A DNA stretch of 36,554 nt from Candidatus Eiseniibacteriota bacterium (GTDB taxonomy: Bacteria; Eisenbacteria; RBG-16-71-46; SZUA-252). Under the pieces are notes generated by a model. It ran no database searches and was not told the DNA's origin. It saw nothing but the letters and a program-made list of their open reading frames with translations. The stretch covers positions 1 through 36,554 of the forward strand of contig VBOR01000061.1 in assembly GCA_005893165.1 (NCBI GenBank), given 5' to 3'. This document shows positions 33,114 to 36,554 of this stretch, in pieces (the first letter of the stretch is position 1; the number at the start of each line of letters is the position of its first letter). The translations under genes were made by a program, and so were the position numbers.

Positions 33114-34193
33114 ATGGTTTCGCTGCGCCAATTGCTGGATGAGATGATCAAGCTGAGGGCCTCGGATCTCCATATCTCCGCAGGCGTTCCGCCACAAGTA
33201 CGGGTCGACGGCTCCATCACGCCCATGCAGCATCCGCCGCTCACGCCCAATCTGACCCAGCAGCTCGCGTACAGCGTCCTCACGGAGGAGCAGCGGAAGC
33301 GCTTCGAGACGACCCGGGAGCTGGACCTCTCCTTCGGCGTGCCGGGGCTGAGCCGGTTCCGCGCCAACGTCTACGTGCAGCGCGGCGTCACCTCCATGGC
33401 CATCCGGCAAATTCCCTACGAGATCCTGTCCTTCGAGCAGCTGGGTCTCTCCAAGATCGTCCGCGATTTCACGACCAAGCAGAAGGGACTGGTCCTCGTG
33501 ACCGGCCCGACAGGCAGCGGGAAGTCCACGACGCTCGCGGCCATGATCGACCTCATCAACACCACGCGGGCCGGCCACATCATCACGATCGAGGACCCGA
33601 TCGAGTACGTGCATCACCACAAGAAATGCATCGTCCATCAGCGCGAGATCAACGCCGACACGACCACGTTCGTGACCGCGCTCAAGTACGTGCTGCGCCA
33701 GGACCCGGACGTGATCCTGATCGGAGAAATGCGCGACCTCGAGACCATGTCGGCGGCGCTCACCATCGCCGAGACCGGACACCTGGTGCTCGCGACCCTG
33801 CACACCAACTCCGCGTACGAATCGATCAACCGCATCGTGGACGCCTTCCCGAGCACGCAGCAGCAGCAGGTCCTCTCGCAGCTCGCGTTCGTGCTGGAGG
33901 GCGTCATCACGCAGCAGCTCATTCCGAAGGCCAAGGGTCCGGGACGGGTCATGGTCCCGGAGATCCTCATCTGCACGCCGGCCGTGCGCGCCGTCATCCG
34001 CGAGCGCAAGACGCACCAGATCTACAGCCTCATGCAGGCGGGGACGAAGCACGGCATGCAGACCATGAACCAGGCGTTGTTCCAGGCCTACATCGGAAAG
34101 CAGATCTCGTTGGACGAAGCGCTGGGACGGAGCTCCGACGTGAAGGAGCTCGAGCAGATGCTCGAGAAGGTCGGGGTCCACGTCGCCGCCTAG
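33114..34193 (+). CDS. pilT: Type IV pilus retraction ATPase PilT
   Basis: The 359-residue product starts at ATG 33114, after GGAGGAAG. PilT powers pilus retraction, needed for twitching and for drawing in DNA. It begins with the short PilT N-domain (LRQLLDEMIKLRASDLHISA), then Walker A GPTGSGKSTTLAAMI, Asp box TIEDPIEYVHHHKKCIVHQR, Walker B DVILIGEMRDLETM and His box ETGHLVLATLHTNSA. It lacks the zinc cysteines of PilB, as expected. The C-terminal region ISLDEALGRSSDVKELEQML is typical of PilT. It lies 18 bases after pilB in the same operon. Confidence 0.95.
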   Translation: MVSLRQLLDEMIKLRASDLHISAGVPPQVRVDGSITPMQHPPLTPNLTQQLAYSVLTEEQRKRFETTRELDLSFGVPGLSRFRANVYVQRGVTSMAIRQIPYEILSFEQLGLSKIVRDFTTKQKGLVLVTGPTGSGKSTTLAAMIDLINTTRAGHIITIEDPIEYVHHHKKCIVHQREINADTTTFVTALKYVLRQDPDVILIGEMRDLETMSAALTIAETGHLVLATLHTNSAYESINRIVDAFPSTQQQQVLSQLAFVLEGVITQQLIPKAKGPGRVMVPEILICTPAVRAVIRERKTHQIYSLMQAGTKHGMQTMNQALFQAYIGKQISLDEALGRSSDVKELEQMLEKVGVHVAA

Positions 34194-34220
34194 CCGGCGC
34201 TCAAGCAAGGGGGAGCCGCG

Positions 34221-35444
34221 GTGCCAGTCTATGTGTGGAAAGGCCGGACGACCGCCGGGGAGATCCAGACCGGCGAGCTGACGCTGGAGAGCCAGGAGGA
34301 GGCGCTGGCCGCGCTGCGCAAGCGCCGGATCATCATCTCCTCCGTCCGCGAGAAGAAGGCGGAGATGAAGTTCTCCATGCCCAAGCTCGGCGGCGGCGTG
34401 ACCACGCGCGATCTCGCCATCTTCACGCGCCAGTTCGCGACGATGATCAACGCCGGACTGCCCCTCGTGCAGTGTCTGGACATCCTTTCCAAGCAGACGG
34501 AGAAGGAGAACTTCCGCACGACCATCGCGCAGGTCATGCGCGACGTCGAGGCGGGAACGACCCTGGCCGAGGCGCTGGGCAAGAAGGAGCACAGCAAGGT
34601 CTTCGACGAGCTCTTCGTGAACATGGTCGAGGCGGGCGAGGCGGGGGGTATTCTCGACAACATCCTCCAGCGCCTCGCGACCTACATCGAGAAGGCCGAA
34701 GCGCTGAAGCGAAAGATCAAGGGGGCGATGGTCTATCCGGCCGTCGTCATGTCCGTGGCGGTGCTCGCCACGGTCTTCATGCTCATCTTCATCATCCCGA
34801 CGTTCGCGCGCATGTTCACCGGATTCGGCGCCGACCTGCCGCTTCCCACGAAGATCGTCATGGGGCTGAGCACGTTCCTGCGCTCCTACTGGTGGATCCT
34901 CCTCGGCACCGTCGTGGTCGGCGCGGTCGCGTTCCAGCGCTATTACATCACCGAGAAGGGGCACATGCAGGTGGACAAGCTCCTGCTCCGGGTCCCGGTC
35001 ATGGGGGACGTGATCCGCAAGGGAGCCGTGGCGCGATTCACGCGCACGCTCTCCACGCTCATCTCCTCCGGCGTTCCGATCCTGAACGGCCTCGAGATCA
35101 CCGCCCGGACTTCGGGCAACCGCGTGATCCAGGAGGCGATCATGTCCGCGCGCGCGAGCATCCGCGAGGGGGAGACGATCGCCGCGCCGCTTCGCCAATC
35201 GACCGTGTTCCCGCAGATGGTGGTGCAGATGATCTCCGTGGGTGAGGAGACGGGCGCCCTGGACGACATGCTCGGGCGCATCGCGGACTTCTACGACGAT
35301 GAGGTGGATACCGCGGTGGATTCGCTGACTTCGCTCATCGAGCCCGTGATGATCGTCTTCATGGGCGGCATCGTGGGCGGCATGGTGATCGCGATGTATC
35401 TGCCGATGTTCAAGCTGATCAACGTGGTCGCCGGCAGCGGCTAG
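34221..35444 (+). CDS. pilC: Type IV pilus inner-membrane platform protein PilC
   Basis: The 407-residue product starts at GTG 34221, 5 bases after AGGGGGAG at 34208-34215. PilC is the inner-membrane platform on which PilB and PilT act. It has two GspF-type helical domains that begin FTRQFATMINAGLPLVQCLD and FTRTLSTLISSGVPILNGLE, each followed by the conserved GExxG-type segment (VEAGEAGGILDNIL and SVGEETGALDDMLG). Three membrane spans are visible, at AVVMSVAVLATVFMLIFIIP, WWILLGTVVVGAVAF and PVMIVFMGGIVGGMVIAMYL. The length and architecture are normal. pilS starts ten bases later. Confidence 0.95.
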   Translation: MPVYVWKGRTTAGEIQTGELTLESQEEALAALRKRRIIISSVREKKAEMKFSMPKLGGGVTTRDLAIFTRQFATMINAGLPLVQCLDILSKQTEKENFRTTIAQVMRDVEAGTTLAEALGKKEHSKVFDELFVNMVEAGEAGGILDNILQRLATYIEKAEALKRKIKGAMVYPAVVMSVAVLATVFMLIFIIPTFARMFTGFGADLPLPTKIVMGLSTFLRSYWWILLGTVVVGAVAFQRYYITEKGHMQVDKLLLRVPVMGDVIRKGAVARFTRTLSTLISSGVPILNGLEITARTSGNRVIQEAIMSARASIREGETIAAPLRQSTVFPQMVVQMISVGEETGALDDMLGRIADFYDDEVDTAVDSLTSLIEPVMIVFMGGIVGGMVIAMYLPMFKLINVVAGSG

Positions 35445-35454
35445 CCGTCGCGAG

Positions 35455-36554
35455 ATGATCGAGGGTCTTCAAGAGCCGGGGACCGAGCGGATTTCGGATT
35501 CGGGCCTCGCGATCCAGGCCGTGATCCTGGGGCGCGTCGTGCTCCTGGTGCTGGTCACGGTGATGGCGGTGGTGTTCTCCGGGGCTTCCCTGGGATTCGA
35601 TCGCCAGTTTCCGTTCTGGTTCTTTCTGTTCGCGGTGGGGGTGCTGGGGCTCGCGTACCGGCGCGTGCTGCGAAGCGGCGGGGATACCAAGACCCTGCTC
35701 GCCACGCAGTTCATCGTGGACGTCGGCACGACCTCGTACCTCGTGTTCTTCACGGGGGGAGCGGAGAGCCAGTTCGTGCCGCTCTACCTCTTGTCGCCGC
35801 TCCTGGGGGGCATCTTCCTCTCGGTGAGAGGCGGTGTGTTCCTCGCGGCGGCTGCCTCGATGGCGTACGCCGGGTTCTACCTGGCGGCCCGGCAAGGGCT
35901 CATGCCCTCGATGGGATACGGCATGACGCAGGGGCTCGGGGACGGGGCGATCCTGCTCCGAGTGCTGCTGTACGTGCCGCTGCTCTTCGTGGTCGGGGTG
36001 ATCGGGGGCCGACTGGGGCGGCGGATTCAGGAGGGGCGTCGGGCGCTGGAAACCGCGCGCGCGGAGCTGAACCGCGCGCTCTTCGACACGGAGAGCATCT
36101 TGGAGAACATGTCGAGCGGACTCGTGACGGTGGATGCAGACGGCGTCGTGCGCCACTGGAACCGGGCGGCCTCGGAGATCTCGGGCTGCGCGGTGGACGC
36201 GATGCGGAGCCGGCCCTACGTGGACGCGCTCGGCCCCGGCCTCGCGGAGTTCACCATCCGGATGCGCGACGCGCTGGAGCACGGCGCGCCTTCGAGCCGG
36301 GCCGAGATCACGATCACGAAGCCGGACGGGACGAAGGTGCCCCTGGGGATCTCCACGAGCCTTCTCCGCGATCCGGACGGACGGCGGCGCGGCGTGATCG
36401 GTCTCTTCCAGGATCTCTCGGAGGTCCGGGCCCTGGAGGAGCGGATCCGCAGGCGCGAGACGCTGGCTGCCATCGGGGAGCTCTCGGCAGGAATCGCGCA
36501 CGAGATCCGGAACTGTCTGAACCCGATCAGCGGATCGGTCGAGGTGCTGCAGCG
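35455..36554 (+). CDS. pilS: PilS-type sensor histidine kinase, 3' end outside window
   Basis: The frame from ATG 35455 stays open to the window end, giving 366 codons. About six N-terminal membrane helices (AVILGRVVLLVLVTVMAVVF; FWFFLFAVGVLGLAY; and further segments to LLYVPLLFVVGVIGG) resemble the membrane domain of PilS. A PAS domain follows (ESILENMSSGLVTVDADGVV), then the HisKA dimerisation helix with phospho-acceptor His349 in AGIAHEIRNCLNPI. The ATPase domain and probably pilR lie beyond the edge. In Pseudomonas, PilS senses membrane pilin and signals through PilR to a sigma54 pilin promoter. The sigma54 element before pilB supports the same logic here. Other PAS kinases share this layout, but position in the operon favours PilS. 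Confidence 0.85.
   Translation, partial: MIEGLQEPGTERISDSGLAIQAVILGRVVLLVLVTVMAVVFSGASLGFDRQFPFWFFLFAVGVLGLAYRRVLRSGGDTKTLLATQFIVDVGTTSYLVFFTGGAESQFVPLYLLSPLLGGIFLSVRGGVFLAAAASMAYAGFYLAARQGLMPSMGYGMTQGLGDGAILLRVLLYVPLLFVVGVIGGRLGRRIQEGRRALETARAELNRALFDTESILENMSSGLVTVDADGVVRHWNRAASEISGCAVDAMRSRPYVDALGPGLAEFTIRMRDALEHGAPSSRAEITITKPDGTKVPLGISTSLLRDPDGRRRGVIGLFQDLSEVRALEERIRRRETLAAIGELSAGIAHEIRNCLNPISGSVEVLQ

Overview
The window is a GC-rich, gene-dense stretch with every convincing gene on the + strand and almost no non-coding DNA. It looks like a didermic bacterium of the Fibrobacteres-Chlorobi-Bacteroidetes (FCB) side of the tree, perhaps an Eisenbacteria-like candidate lineage. The argument is a type IX secretion pair (PorU-like then PorV-like), an exported protease with a C-terminal T9SS-type sorting domain, and outer-membrane barrels, all in a GC-rich genome with a type IV pilus. 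The lineage is inference; the gene families are read from sequence.

Region 1 (1-15105) is an envelope and secretion block: a PorU-like C25 sortase cut by the window edge, a PorV-like barrel behind a clear sigma70-type promoter, a secreted M6-type metalloprotease with a propeller and sorting tail, two paralogous DUF5683-like proteins, an NHL-type propeller, a SprA_N-like outer-membrane protein broken by a frameshift, and a POTRA/Omp85 barrel. From about 7491 to 15105 the genes abut or overlap and most are exported, so they may act as one unit. Region 2 (15102-19326) holds NAD-dependent DNA ligase and a DinG/XPD-type iron-sulfur helicase.

Region 3 (19314-25330) is a histidine-degradation operon: hutH, hutU, hutI and a fused FtcD. 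It would convert histidine through urocanate, imidazolone propionate and formiminoglutamate to glutamate plus a one-carbon folate unit. The hutH copy lacks an internal segment that includes an active-site motif and is frameshifted. Region 4 (25365-31171) has a TPR protein, a PHP phosphoesterase, an ECF S-component-like membrane protein overlapping a TonB-dependent-receptor-like barrel, and a ComEA-like DNA-binding protein.

Region 5 (31172-36554) is a type IV pilus operon, pilB-pilT-pilC-pilS, the last truncated by the window edge. A sigma54 -24/-12 element precedes pilB, which fits the PilS-type kinase at the end of the operon. The points most worth checking are the two frameshifted genes that both lack an internal segment of roughly 150 bases or more, two exported proteins that seem to start at CTG or another rare codon, a recurring TTGnnn-N17-TAGnnT promoter form, and the 7491-15105 envelope cluster. 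I saw no tRNA, rRNA, CRISPR array, insertion sequence or intergenic gap longer than about 225 bases.
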